Positions 48,695 through 57,278 of a DNA stretch of 64,000 nucleotides are shown one piece after another (the stretch's first letter is position 1; each line of letters opens with the position of its first letter). The stretch is from assembly GCF_001953875.1 (NCBI RefSeq), contig NZ_MQUR01000005.1, forward strand, positions 62,001 to 126,000. Direction: 5' to 3'. The position numbers were made by a program, and so were the translations under genes. A model generated the notes under the pieces. It searched no databases and was not told the origin of the DNA. It was given only the letters and a program-made list of their open reading frames with translations. This DNA is from Streptomyces amritsarensis. Lineage in GTDB: Bacteria; Actinomycetota; Actinomycetes; Streptomycetales; Streptomycetaceae.

Positions 48695-50425
48695 GTGACG
48701 ACACCCCCCGCACCGCCTCCGATGCCCACCCAGCCGCCCACGGTCGGGGCCCCGTCCTCCGTACCGGCCCCGACTCCGACGCCGCCCCCCGTCTCTGGGC
48801 CGGCCGTACCGACCGGGGGCGGGCTGCTCGCTCCGGTTACGCTCGCGCGCCCCACCCGGGACGCCTCCGGAGGGTCCGCCGCCTACGCCTCGCAGGGCGA
48901 CAGCGCAGACGCGGACGGCAAGCCCGGCAAGGGCTCGAAGAACACGGCCAGCCCCGGTATGTGGAAGGGGATCGCCGCCTACATTGCGAACCGGCCGCAG
49001 CAGCAGATCAAGGTGCAGCACACGATCAGCGAGATCCGCGGGTCGTCCACCGACCGCAAGGTCAACCACGGGATCACGGAGAAGAAGGGCGCCACCTCCG
49101 ATAGCAAGTCGAACCGCTCGGCGACCACCGCCCACGCCAGCAAGAGCGACAAGTCCGCCAAGGACCACAACACTCGCGACGCCAAGACCTCGGCGGCCAG
49201 CACCAAGGCCGACAAGAACAGCAACACCCGGGACGCGAAGACGTCGGACACCCGCAGCTCGGCGGACAAGAACAGCCGCGACGCGAAGACGGCAGACACC
49301 CGCACCAAGGCGGACAAGAACAGCAACACCCGGGACGCGAAGACGTCGGACACGCGCAGCTCGGCGGACAAGAGCAGCCGGGACGCGAAGACGGCCTCGG
49401 ACCACAAGGACCACAACACCCACCAGCAGGCGGGCAAGACGTCGTCGGACACGCAGGACCGCACAGCCCGCGACGACAAGACCATCCGCAAGACGGACAC
49501 CGGGCCTCAGCCGCCGGAGAGCAAGCCCACCGCCACGCAGCCGCCGCCGAAGGCACCAACCCCCGGCTCGGCCACGGCGCCCACGCCGGCCACGGCTGGG
49601 GACAAGCCGACGGCGGTGAAGCCGGGCCCCGCCGCCAACCAGCCGGAGCCCCAGCCCAGGCCCGGACCGGCTGCGCCGACTGGCCCCACCCCGACCGGCA
49701 AGCAGGGCAAGGCCAAGCTCCGCAAAGGCCCGTACACCGCGCAGCCCGCCCGCGAGGAAGGCTTCAAGGCCGGGGCGCAGCAGGCCGCCGTCGAAGCGGA
49801 CACGGCCGCGTGGAAGGACGGCTACGCGGACGGTGAGCAGGCCATCCGCGACAAGGCCGCCCGCGACAAGCAGCAGATGGACGCCGCCCGCGACCGCACC
49901 CGAGGAGTTCCCGTGCCCGCCAAGCCCACCGCTCCGCCAGCCCCGCCGACACCCCCCGTCCCCACGTCCGCGTCGGGGGTGGCGCCCCTCGGGGCGACGG
50001 TGTCCGGTGACACCGTCCAGCTGTCCAACGGCAGCACGAAGACCCGCGGGGAGATCCGCACCCTGCGCTCCTTCACCCGGTTCCTGGACGGCAAACAGCA
50101 GCAGACCCACCAGATCACCGACCAGTGCAAGCAGGCCAAGGAGGTTTCCGCGGCCCGAGTCCAACAGATTCAGACCCTGGTCGAGCGGTGCCAGGACCCG
50201 AAGATCAAGGGCGGCAAGCACCTGATCGCCGCTCTCCAGAAGCTCCACGAGGCCACCGAGCTGCAGGCCCGCGAGGCCGAGAAGATGCACGGCAACGCGC
50301 AGCGGGGCATTGAAGCGCTGCGCACCCTCAACCACAACGCGAAGGCCCGCCACGGCGGCGTCTACAAGGCGGTTGCCGACTCTCCCGAAACCAGCCCCGC
50401 CGAACGCGCCTTCTACGCCCGATAG
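48695..50425 (+). CDS. repeat-rich disordered protein of the transfer cassette
   Basis: A 576-residue protein in three parts. Residues 1-60 are Pro-rich. Residues about 95-265 are Ser/Thr/Asp/Lys-rich with 34-residue tandem repeats (NTRDAKTSDTRSSADK..., 102-bp DNA period at 49214 and 49316). After a Pro-rich linker the C-terminus (about 440-576) is helical: GEIRTLRSFTRFLDGKQQQT, QITDQCKQAKEVSAARVQQI. The central part resembles a charged spacer. It lies between Spd-like and TraB-like genes, so a role in transfer is inferred only from position. GTG start after GAGGAAAGTGCA. Confidence 0.65.
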   Translation: MTTPPAPPPMPTQPPTVGAPSSVPAPTPTPPPVSGPAVPTGGGLLAPVTLARPTRDASGGSAAYASQGDSADADGKPGKGSKNTASPGMWKGIAAYIANRPQQQIKVQHTISEIRGSSTDRKVNHGITEKKGATSDSKSNRSATTAHASKSDKSAKDHNTRDAKTSAASTKADKNSNTRDAKTSDTRSSADKNSRDAKTADTRTKADKNSNTRDAKTSDTRSSADKSSRDAKTASDHKDHNTHQQAGKTSSDTQDRTARDDKTIRKTDTGPQPPESKPTATQPPPKAPTPGSATAPTPATAGDKPTAVKPGPAANQPEPQPRPGPAAPTGPTPTGKQGKAKLRKGPYTAQPAREEGFKAGAQQAAVEADTAAWKDGYADGEQAIRDKAARDKQQMDAARDRTRGVPVPAKPTAPPAPPTPPVPTSASGVAPLGATVSGDTVQLSNGSTKTRGEIRTLRSFTRFLDGKQQQTHQITDQCKQAKEVSAARVQQIQTLVERCQDPKIKGGKHLIAALQKLHEATELQAREAEKMHGNAQRGIEALRTLNHNAKARHGGVYKAVADSPETSPAERAFYAR

Positions 50426-50437
50426 GGAGACACGCCC

Positions 50438-50809
50438 ATGGCAGACACCACCTACCGCCAGCTGCGCGCGGACGTACAGCAGTTGGCCCGCTCGGTCGCC
50501 ACCGACGGCGAGACGATCCGGCGGATCGGCCAGCGCGCCGACCAGAACGCCCAGGCCGTGGCCCGCGTCGCCGACGGCCTCGCGAACCTCGAAGTCGACA
50601 CCCACACGACCGGCGAAGCCAAGGACACGGCGCGGGTCATGCGCGGTCTGTCCCAGGCAGCCATCGCCGCCGCGTCCGCCGCCGACAACGTGGCCGGCGC
50701 CGCCCGCGCCGCCGACGCCCAGGCACGGAAGTCCCATGAGGGTATCGACGAGCAGGTCGGCGCGATGACCGTCCCCATGGCCAAGGCCGTTTTCTACGAG
50801 CAGGAGTAG
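50438..50809 (+). CDS. coiled-coil protein upstream of traB
   Basis: A 123-residue helical protein with heptad-like repeats (YRQLRADVQQLARSVATDGE, TIRRIGQRADQNAQAVARVA). It has 12 bases to the repeat-protein gene and 6 to the TraB-like gene, so all three are co-transcribed. It may be a partner of the translocase. Function unknown. Confidence 0.65.
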   Translation: MADTTYRQLRADVQQLARSVATDGETIRRIGQRADQNAQAVARVADGLANLEVDTHTTGEAKDTARVMRGLSQAAIAAASAADNVAGAARAADAQARKSHEGIDEQVGAMTVPMAKAVFYEQE

Positions 50810-50815
50810 TCCCCC

Positions 50816-53029
50816 ATGTCCGAGATCACCGTGACCCGCCGCCCCCACGTCGCCGACCAGGTCCCCGCGCTCGTCTCGGTGATAGCCCCGCCCGCGCTCG
50901 GCGCTCTGACCCCGCTTCTCGAACCGGGGCTCGCGGCCCTCACCGCCGCCGCCACGGTGTGCGGGAGCGCGGCGTTCGCCGCGCACTACGTGGGCCGGAT
51001 CCCCGCGAACATCGTCAACGCCACGGGGATCCCGGACGTCCTGGCCACCCAGCGCTCCACCCTGCTGGGCTCCAGCCTCCTGACGTCCATGGCCGTCGTA
51101 CCGGGGGCGTTCCTCGGCCCCGCCTACGCGGACGCCCTCATGGCTGGCTTCCTTGACCCCGCCACGGTGTCCGGCCTCGTCTCCGCCGCCTGGTGGTCGA
51201 TGTGGGCTGGCCTCACCTGGAAGCTCCGTCCGGCCCTGGCCGCCCGCAAGGTCCGCGTCCCGGCCCCCACGCCGGGCGCGGGCCCGTCAGCCCCCTCGGG
51301 ACCCGGCGGCCTGTACAAGATCTGGGCAGATCACATCTCGTGCGAGGGCGGCGAACACCCCGGCCAGCACCTCGTGGGTGTGACCGACGCCGGCGACCTG
51401 TGGGAGGGCATCATCGAAGCCCCCCAGGGCAAGGCCGTCAGCGTGTCCGCCGAGTCCGTCGGCTCGGCCTACCGGGTCCCCGCCGCGTCCGTCTCCTTCG
51501 CCCCCGGCCACCACCCCGGCGAGCAGTACGTGACCGTGCGCCGGACTCCGCCGGCGGAGCTGGACCCGACCACCATGGAAGGGATGTGGGCCCGCCTGGT
51601 CCGGCCGAAGGTCATGCCCGGCACCCACCTGAAAGACGCCCAGGTCGACCCCGCGACCGGCGGATGGGTCGCGTGGGTCGTCGCCGACGACGACGTCCCC
51701 GCCCTCCCCGTCCCCGACCGCAAGCTCCTCGCCGGCGCGCTGCGTTCCTCCATGACGCTCGTCGACTACCAGCCCCACGCGTCCGACCCGCGCAGGGGAA
51801 AGATTCGGATCATGGACAAGAACCCGCTCGAGGAGGGGGTCCCCTTCCCCGGGCCGCAGGCCCTGGTCCCCTCCGCCGCCGGGTACATCTCCATCGGCCG
51901 CGGAATCTCCGGACGCGTCGCCCGGCTCCAGCTCTTCGACCCGAGGCTCGGCGCGCAGCACATCTTCATCGCCGGCGTCACCGGATCCGGCAAGGGCGGC
52001 GTCGTCCAGATCATCGCGCTCGCCGCGCACCTCGCGGGGATGGCGATCATCTACGCCGACCCGAAGGGCTCCAGCAACCCCAACGTCGAGACCATGGCCG
52101 CGTACTCGGCCACCGGCACCGACGCAATCAAGGCCCTGCGCGTCTCCTACGCGCTTCTCCAGCACCGGGTGTCGGAGTCGCAGCGCCTCGGCCGGAAGAA
52201 CTTCAAGGCCACCGGAGGCTGCCCCTGGGTCATGACCATCGTGGACGAAACCCACATGATCACCGACTCCTCCACCCCGGAGGGCAAGGAGGCCGTCTTC
52301 ATCCTGGACAAGATCGCGGCCCTCGGCCGATCCCTCGGCATGACGCTGCTGATCGTCAATCAAGCCGTGAACGCGGACAAATTGGGGGGCAGCACGGCCC
52401 TACGCACCAACGTGATCCAGGGCGGCGCGATGGTCATGCTCCGCACCGACTCTGCCCAGTCCAACCTCATCACCGTGGACGGCTTCGAGGGCATCGACCC
52501 CGGAGCGATCCCCGCCGCCTGGTCCACCGAGGACGAACCCCTCGTCTGGTCCGACGACATCCCCATCAACGACCCCGCCCGCACCTTCGGACTCGGATAC
52601 GTCGGCTCACCCGGCGAACCCGTCCAGATGATGCGGACCTGGATCCTGGAATCTGCGGCCCCCCATATCCGCCACGACCTCATCACCTGGCCGAAGGACT
52701 GGCCGGGATGGGACGACCGGCACGACATTGCCGAGACATCCCTCATGCCCGGGGACGACGAAGGTTCCGCGGGCGATGGCCCGAGTTGGGCCGGCGGCGG
52801 GTACGCGCCCCCGCCCGGCGGGGGATTCACCAAGGCGCCGGCGGACCCCAGCGCGGATGCCGCGGTCCTGGCCTGTCTGGACGAGGCGGAGGGCCTGGAA
52901 GTTTCCAAGGACGAGATCCGCACCCTCACCGGACTCAACGAGAAGACCCTCTCCAACGTCCTGACCGCCCTGGTCAAGACGGGCGGCATCGAACGCGTCA
53001 AGCCCGGCATCTACCGCAAGACCCCGTAG
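50816..53029 (+). CDS. TraB/FtsK-like DNA translocase
   Basis: A 737-residue FtsK/SpoIIIE-family ATPase. The N-terminus has hydrophobic segments (about 20-60 and 80-135, ending at WKLRPALAARK). The motor domain contains Walker A GVTGSGKGG (about residue 387) and Walker B TIVDETHMI (about 472), with IIYADPKGS between. Residues 675-737 form a winged helix (VSKDEIRTLTGLNEKTLSNV, GGIERVKPGIYRK). Membrane anchor, motor and C-terminal wHTH is the plan of Streptomyces conjugative TraB, which recognises clt repeats and pumps double-stranded DNA between hyphae. Phage FtsK-like proteins are an alternative. Confidence 0.82.
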   Translation: MSEITVTRRPHVADQVPALVSVIAPPALGALTPLLEPGLAALTAAATVCGSAAFAAHYVGRIPANIVNATGIPDVLATQRSTLLGSSLLTSMAVVPGAFLGPAYADALMAGFLDPATVSGLVSAAWWSMWAGLTWKLRPALAARKVRVPAPTPGAGPSAPSGPGGLYKIWADHISCEGGEHPGQHLVGVTDAGDLWEGIIEAPQGKAVSVSAESVGSAYRVPAASVSFAPGHHPGEQYVTVRRTPPAELDPTTMEGMWARLVRPKVMPGTHLKDAQVDPATGGWVAWVVADDDVPALPVPDRKLLAGALRSSMTLVDYQPHASDPRRGKIRIMDKNPLEEGVPFPGPQALVPSAAGYISIGRGISGRVARLQLFDPRLGAQHIFIAGVTGSGKGGVVQIIALAAHLAGMAIIYADPKGSSNPNVETMAAYSATGTDAIKALRVSYALLQHRVSESQRLGRKNFKATGGCPWVMTIVDETHMITDSSTPEGKEAVFILDKIAALGRSLGMTLLIVNQAVNADKLGGSTALRTNVIQGGAMVMLRTDSAQSNLITVDGFEGIDPGAIPAAWSTEDEPLVWSDDIPINDPARTFGLGYVGSPGEPVQMMRTWILESAAPHIRHDLITWPKDWPGWDDRHDIAETSLMPGDDEGSAGDGPSWAGGGYAPPPGGGFTKAPADPSADAAVLACLDEAEGLEVSKDEIRTLTGLNEKTLSNVLTALVKTGGIERVKPGIYRKTP

Positions 53030-53045
53030 AAGGGAGTCAGGAACC

Positions 53046-53453
53046 GTGACCAGAATCCTCGCGCGTCCCACGCACCGCACGGGACTCTCCGACCCGCACC
53101 CCCGAGCCGTACTGGACCTGATCGGGCAGGTCGAAGAGGTGTACGCCACCGGTCCGACCGGCTACCGGGACCCCAGCGTTCGCCACACCCTGCGCACCGC
53201 CCGCGAGCTGATCATGCGCTACGGCTGGACCCGCGGAACTCTCTGTGACCGGCACGGCCTGTGCCTCCTCGGATCGGTCCAGGCCGCCGCCCTTGCCTAC
53301 GACCCGGCCCTGTGGGCGAGGGAGGTACGGGCCGCCGAACTTCAGCTCATGACCGCGCTCAACACCCGAGACCCCCACGACCTGCCCCGCTTCAACAACG
53401 CCCAGACCTGGGCCGGTCCGGTGCTCGACCTCCTGATCCGCGCCGCACGCTGA
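53046..53453 (+). CDS. DUF6197-like protein
   Basis: A 135-residue protein. WTRGTLCDRHGLCLLGSVQA, the middle LWAREVRAAELQLMTALN and the C-terminal FNNAQTWAGPVLDLLIRAA follow the DUF6197 pattern found beside transfer genes on Streptomyces elements. GTG start, 16 bases after the TraB-like gene, with AAGGGAGTCAGG. Function unknown. Confidence 0.65.
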   Translation: MTRILARPTHRTGLSDPHPRAVLDLIGQVEEVYATGPTGYRDPSVRHTLRTARELIMRYGWTRGTLCDRHGLCLLGSVQAAALAYDPALWAREVRAAELQLMTALNTRDPHDLPRFNNAQTWAGPVLDLLIRAAR

Positions 53454-53512
53454 ACCAGCAGGGCCCCGGCAACCCATGGGCGCACGGGGCCCGGCTGCGC
53501 TTACATGAGGCC

Positions 53513-53788
53513 ATGGACTCGACCGACTTTCAGGCGCCTTGCAACTGCGGCGCCTTGGGCGACCACCCGCGCAACGTGAACTGCGACCACCTCCCGATCG
53601 TCGAGATCGAAGTGACGGGCCGTCGCTCGGCGTGCCTCCAGGCGATGGGGATCCTGCGCGCCAGCTACTACGTGGAGATCGAGCACGAGTGGCAAGACCC
53701 CGAGACCGAGCGCTGGGTGTTCAAGCTCAGCGCCGTCGAGAACCTGTGGAAGACCACCCCGCCGTACCCGGAGGACAAGGCCGTCTAG
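53513..53788 (+). CDS. hypothetical phage protein
   Basis: A 91-residue protein starting MDSTDFQAPCNCGALGDHPR, with NCDHLP giving a Cys/His cluster, then a beta-rich part (YYVEIEHEWQDPETERWVFK). Preceded by AGGCC rather than a strong ribosome site. Function unknown. Confidence 0.55.
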   Translation: MDSTDFQAPCNCGALGDHPRNVNCDHLPIVEIEVTGRRSACLQAMGILRASYYVEIEHEWQDPETERWVFKLSAVENLWKTTPPYPEDKAV

Positions 53789-53845
53789 CCGCCCAGCGGA
53801 CCGCCGGCTCCGGGTCATCACCCGACAAGATCAGGAGCCCAACAG

Positions 53846-54316
53846 ATGCCCGCAACCGTGTTCGCCGCCGTCTTCATCGCTCTCTACATCGCCCACAGCG
53901 TCGGGGACCACTGGGTCCAGACCTCCTGCCAGGCCGCCACCAAGGGGCAGCCCGGTTGGACCGGCCGGGCCGCATGCGCCCGCCACGTGATGACCCTGAC
54001 CCTCACCAAGGCCGCCGTCCTCGCCCCCCTCGTGCTGCTCCTGGACATGCCCATCACCGCAGCCGGACTTGCGCTTGGGCTCGGCCTGGATGCCGCCTCG
54101 CACTACTGGGCCGACCGGCGGACCACGCTCGCCCGACTCGCCCGAACCTGCGGACTGGCCGAGTTCTACAGCCTCGGCACCTCCAGCCACCCGGCCCACC
54201 CCGTCACCGCCGACGGCGGGTACGCACCCACGCTCGGGACCGGGGCCTATGCCCTCGACCAGAGCTGGCACGTCCTGTGGCTCGGGATCGCCTCGCTCGC
54301 CATCGCTGCCCTGTAG
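53846..54316 (+). CDS. DUF3307-like membrane protein
   Basis: A 156-residue integral membrane protein with three or four hydrophobic segments. The conserved ALYIAHSVGDHWVQTSCQAA near the start and GLDAASHYWADRRTTLARLA in the middle (His, Asp and Trp inside membrane helices) are DUF3307-like. Members occur on Streptomyces mobile elements and are of unknown role. Last gene before a strong hairpin. Confidence 0.65.
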   Translation: MPATVFAAVFIALYIAHSVGDHWVQTSCQAATKGQPGWTGRAACARHVMTLTLTKAAVLAPLVLLLDMPITAAGLALGLGLDAASHYWADRRTTLARLARTCGLAEFYSLGTSSHPAHPVTADGGYAPTLGTGAYALDQSWHVLWLGIASLAIAAL

Positions 54317-54353
54317 ATCGTGGCCATGGCGTCCGCGCCCACGGCGAGAACCT

Positions 54354-54380
54354 CCAGGCCCTGCCCCAGGCAGGGCCTGG
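54354..54380. terminator. terminator after the transfer region
   Basis: CCAGGCCCTGCC and GGCAGGGCCTGG, a perfect 12-bp stem with a 3-base loop, lie between the DUF3307-like gene and a convergent small ORF. Confidence 0.75.
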
Positions 54381-54403
54381 AGCCGCCCAAGAGAGGAACG
54401 CCT

Positions 54404-54601
54404 CTACCCCTCGACGGCCACGCGAACGACCGGGGCCGGCTCCGTCGGCACGGCGCGGGCGACCCACCGGGAACCGCCGACCTGGGCAGGCGGCTGTGAG
54501 ACCTCGACCTTCACTCCCAGTTCCGCGAGCCGGGCCAGCAAGGCCAGCCCCTCGGCGCAGGCCTCCGCCGAATCCGCGAGCACACCGAAGCGAAAGGACA
54601 C
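54404..54601 (-). CDS. 65-residue hypothetical protein
   Basis: A leftward ORF starting MSFRFGVLADSAEACAEGLA and ending SRWVARAVPTEPAPVVRVAVEG, with ferredoxin-like alternation of strand and helix. The ribosome site is weak. A convergent terminator at 54354 and a gap on the other strand support it modestly. Confidence 0.45.
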   Translation of the reverse strand: MSFRFGVLADSAEACAEGLALLARLAELGVKVEVSQPPAQVGGSRWVARAVPTEPAPVVRVAVEG

Positions 54602-54641
54602 CGGACCAGTCTGCCCGCAAGACGCGTCACAAAAGGCGCAC

Positions 54642-54723
54642 TTGACACATGAGCAGGACCGAAGTCATGATCTGCTGTAGTAGACTAATCGCGTGCTCAG
54701 GCCGTCCCCCGGGATGGCCTTTC
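54642..54723 (+). promoter_or_regulatory. promoter and attenuator before the head/packaging genes
   Basis: A perfect -35 TTGACA (54642-54647) is followed at the -10 position by the palindrome TCATGA, with TAGACT further on (54681). CATGA...TCATG flanks the spacer and could be an operator. Then AGGCCGTCCC / GGGATGGCCT (54699-54720) with a trailing TTTCGTCGTTT forms a terminator-like hairpin ahead of the 54743 gene. This suggests control of late transcription. Confidence 0.5.
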
Positions 54724-54742
54724 GTCGTTTCAGGGGGTGCGC

Positions 54743-54970
54743 GTGAACGCTCCTCAGCTGGTCACCGCCGCCGACGCGGCCGTCTACACCGGCCGATCCG
54801 TGGGCACCATCTGGCGCTGGGCCTCCGAAGGCCGCATCCACCGGTACGGACACGGCAAGGCCGTCCGCTACGACCTGCGCGAACTGCCCCGCAAGACGGT
54901 GGACTCGCGGACCGGCGAGACCGCCCTCGGCGACCCGCCCCCGCTGCCCGAAGGCGCCCGCGCCGCCTGA
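54743..54970 (+). CDS. excisionase-type HTH protein
   Basis: A 75-residue MerR/excisionase-like HTH: LVTAADAAVYTGRSVGTIWR then WASEGRIHRYGHGKAVRYDL. It starts the late region directly after an attenuator-like hairpin. It may regulate packaging genes or serve as Xis. GTG at 54743 is preferred because AGGGGG precedes it at proper distance. Confidence 0.7.
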   Translation: MNAPQLVTAADAAVYTGRSVGTIWRWASEGRIHRYGHGKAVRYDLRELPRKTVDSRTGETALGDPPPLPEGARAA

Positions 54971-54987
54971 CCGAGAGGGGCCTCGCT

Positions 54988-55434
54988 GTGGCGGACCTCG
55001 TCCTCAACATCGCCCTCGGGCGCCTCGCCCACTACGCTTCACTGCCCGCGGCGAACGACGCGCTCATCGCCGTCCCCCTCGAAACGAGCGGCCTCGTCGC
55101 GGACAGCACTATGCGGGACTACGACACCCTCGCAGCCCTCCTCGCCGGGGCCTCCAACGAGCAGGCCAGCATGGGCCGCAAGACCCTCGCATCGGTCACC
55201 GTGACGGTCGACGACGCCGACGAACGTGTCGAGATCGACGCGGCCGACATCGTGTGGACGGCGGCCGCCGGTAACCCGGTCAGCGCCATCGTCGTCTGCT
55301 ACGACCCCGACACCACCGGCGGCACGGACGCCGACCTCGTCCCCCTCGGGAAGTTCGACTTCGTCGTCACCCCCGACGGCAGCGACATCACGGCGACTAT
55401 CACCGACCTGTTCCGCGTCTCCTCCGGAGCCTGA
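54988..55434 (+). CDS. putative minor structural protein
   Basis: A 148-residue protein of a type common in Streptomyces siphophages: LNIALGRLAHYASLPAANDA, STMRDYDTLAALLAGASNEQ and VCYDPDTTGGTDADLVPL. Beta-rich C-terminus. It is likely a virion decoration or baseplate-related protein, but it lies before the terminase genes rather than among tail genes. GTG start after GAGAGGGG. Confidence 0.55.
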   Translation: MADLVLNIALGRLAHYASLPAANDALIAVPLETSGLVADSTMRDYDTLAALLAGASNEQASMGRKTLASVTVTVDDADERVEIDAADIVWTAAAGNPVSAIVVCYDPDTTGGTDADLVPLGKFDFVVTPDGSDITATITDLFRVSSGA

Positions 55435-55436
55435 CC

Positions 55437-56198
55437 GTGCCCGGCCTGGACGAACTCGCCGACGGCTTCAACGACGGCACCCTCGACACCGCCGTCCGCT
55501 GGTCAGGAAGCTGCGGGGACCCCGACGAGACCGCCGGCCGCGCCCGAGTCCCGTGCACCACCGGGTTCGCCGGCCTGAAGTCCGCGAGCACCTACACGCT
55601 CACCGGCAACGGCGCCGCGCTACGGCTGTACGCCCCGACCCCCGACACCGCGACCACGTCCGCGGCCTCGGTCCTCGTCCTCAGCAGCGTCGGAGGCACC
55701 GACGCCGGCTTCATCGTTGACCCCGCGCAGAACGCCGTCGGCGTCTACCTCCGAGAGGGCTACGCGGACGGCGCCGCCGTCTTCCTCACCTACTCCGCCA
55801 CCGACCACGCCTGGCTCCGGATCCGCGAGGACGCCGGCACCCTGCACTGGGAGACCAGCCCGGACGGCACGACCTGGACGACCCGCAGGACCGCCGCGAC
55901 GCCCGCGTGGGCGGCGGACCCCGACCTCGCCTTCCTCGTCGAGGGACACCGCGACGCGGGAGCCGCCGACTTCATCGAGGTCGACTACTTCAACGTCCCG
56001 CCCGGCCAGACCCTGGCCCTCGGCACCGCCACGGTCACCGAGACCGCGCAGGCCCTCGGCCGGGCCAAGACGAAGGCCCTCGCCGCCGCCGCAGAAGCGG
56101 ACACCGCCCAGGCCCTGACCGCGACCATCACCCGCCTGGACGTCACGCTCACCCTCAGCGCGCCCCGTACAGACTGGGAGGTCAGCGCACCATGGTGA
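55437..56198 (+). CDS. putative virion protein with lectin-like fold
   Basis: A 253-residue beta-rich protein. The span 10-195 (DELADGFNDGTLDTAVRWSG, DHAWLRIREDAGTLHWETSP, DFIEVDYFNV) matches the concanavalin/LamG-like beta sandwich found in phage fibres and surface decorations. The C-terminal 55 residues are Ala/Thr-rich (TAQALGRAKTKALAAAAEAD). GTG start two bases after the previous stop. Overlaps the next gene by seven bases. Confidence 0.6.
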   Translation: MPGLDELADGFNDGTLDTAVRWSGSCGDPDETAGRARVPCTTGFAGLKSASTYTLTGNGAALRLYAPTPDTATTSAASVLVLSSVGGTDAGFIVDPAQNAVGVYLREGYADGAAVFLTYSATDHAWLRIREDAGTLHWETSPDGTTWTTRRTAATPAWAADPDLAFLVEGHRDAGAADFIEVDYFNVPPGQTLALGTATVTETAQALGRAKTKALAAAAEADTAQALTATITRLDVTLTLSAPRTDWEVSAPW

Positions 56199-56495
56199 TC
56201 CCCGCCGGCACCCGGGAGTACCTCAGCGTCGCCGTGACCGCCCTGCCCGCTGGCACCGTCCTTACCGGCACGGTCGCCCCGCTTCGCCTTCCTCGCCGAC
56301 AGCAACCGCGCCAACCCCGGCGCCGACGACTGGCTCACCGGCGAATGGGACGGCGCGACAACGGCCCGCATCCTCGTCGGCCCCGGCGGCGGCGCCGTCG
56401 CGCTCACCCGCGGCGACTGGCACGTCTGGATCAACATCGACCCGCCGTCCGTGGAGGCCGTCGTCAGGCGCGCGGGCACGCTCACCGTCACCTGA
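56192..56495 (+). pseudogene. frameshifted small structural protein gene
   Basis: The ATG at 56192 gives MVIPAGTREYLSVAVTALPA then GTVLTGTVAP, after which the frame becomes Arg-rich. In the +1 frame, from about 56283, it continues FAFLADSNRANPGADDWLTG, ALTRGDWHVWINIDPP and GTLTVT-stop. Together these make the usual phage protein of about 100 residues. One base too many in the CCCC run near 56276-56279 would explain it. It may be a base-calling error or a real lesion. Confidence 0.65.
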
Positions 56496-56530
56496 GACCG
56501 CGCGCCCCGGACCTCGCGGAGGTGGCAGCC

Positions 56531-56815
56531 GTGGCCAGCAACCCCCGCAACGGGCGGCGCTACCGGACCCTGTGCGCCGCGCAGCGAGCCCTCGCGCTCC
56601 CGTGCTGGATCTGCGGCCACGACATCCGGTACGACATCACCGGGCCGGAAGCCGGACGCGCCCGCTGGGCGTTCACCCTCGACCACCTCGTGCCGCTCTC
56701 CAAGGGGGGCGACCTCCTCGACCCGGCCAACGCCCGCTCCGCCCACCGGCGGTGCAACAGCGCGCGGGGGAACCGGCTCACCGTCCGCGTCCAAGGCACG
56801 TCACGAAGGTGGTGA
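56531..56815 (+). CDS. HNH endonuclease of the packaging module
   Basis: A 94-residue HNH nuclease: CWICGHDI (first zinc pair), FTLDHLVPLSKGGDLLDPAN (the HNH histidine DH) and ARSAHRRCNSARG (second pair with N/H). It lies just upstream of the terminase genes, where in HK97-like phages an HNH protein is needed for terminase cutting at cos. This suggests cos-type packaging. GTG start after GCGGAGGTGG. Confidence 0.85.
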   Translation: MASNPRNGRRYRTLCAAQRALALPCWICGHDIRYDITGPEAGRARWAFTLDHLVPLSKGGDLLDPANARSAHRRCNSARGNRLTVRVQGTSRRW

Positions 56816-56821
56816 GGCGCC

Positions 56822-57262
56822 TTGCTGTACGTCGTGACGGGCCCGCCCGCCGCGGGCAAGAGCTCGTGGATCGACGCCCACGCGGGCCGCAACGACATCG
56901 TCATCGACCTCGACCGGATCACCCTCGCACTGTCCGGGCCCGGGTCACCCAGCTGGAACCAGGACCCGATCCTGCGCAAAGTCGCCCTCCGGGCGCGCTT
57001 CGCCGCGATCGACGAGGGGGTCAAGCACCGCGACCAGGTCGACGTCTACCTGATCCACACCATGCCCTCCGCCAAGGCAGCCGCACGCTACAAGCGCCTC
57101 GCCGCCCGCATCGTGATCGTCGACCCCGGACAGGCGATCGTCATGCAGCGCGTGCGCGACATGCGGGACACCGGCATGGAGGCAGTCGCCGCCCGCTGGT
57201 ACCGCCACCGCCGCCGAGCCGTCGGCGTGCCGGCACGCGTCCAGGCCTCGCGTTCTTGGTGA
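56822..57262 (+). CDS. P-loop kinase-like phage protein
   Basis: A 146-residue AAA_33-like P-loop protein. Walker A is GPPAAGKSSW at residues 7-16, and IVIDLDRITLAL provides the kinase Asp; RYKRLAARIVIVDPG is the core strand. TTG start. It resembles polynucleotide or gluconate-kinase-like ATPases and is often found between the HNH and terminase genes of Streptomyces phages. The substrate is unknown. Confidence 0.72.
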   Translation: MLYVVTGPPAAGKSSWIDAHAGRNDIVIDLDRITLALSGPGSPSWNQDPILRKVALRARFAAIDEGVKHRDQVDVYLIHTMPSAKAAARYKRLAARIVIVDPGQAIVMQRVRDMRDTGMEAVAARWYRHRRRAVGVPARVQASRSW

Positions 57263-57278
57263 CGTCCCAGACCCCCCT

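Noticed and set aside
49150..49420. Noncoding tandem repeats
   Set aside because: The 102-bp unit is a multiple of three and keeps one open frame, so it is part of the 48695 coding sequence.
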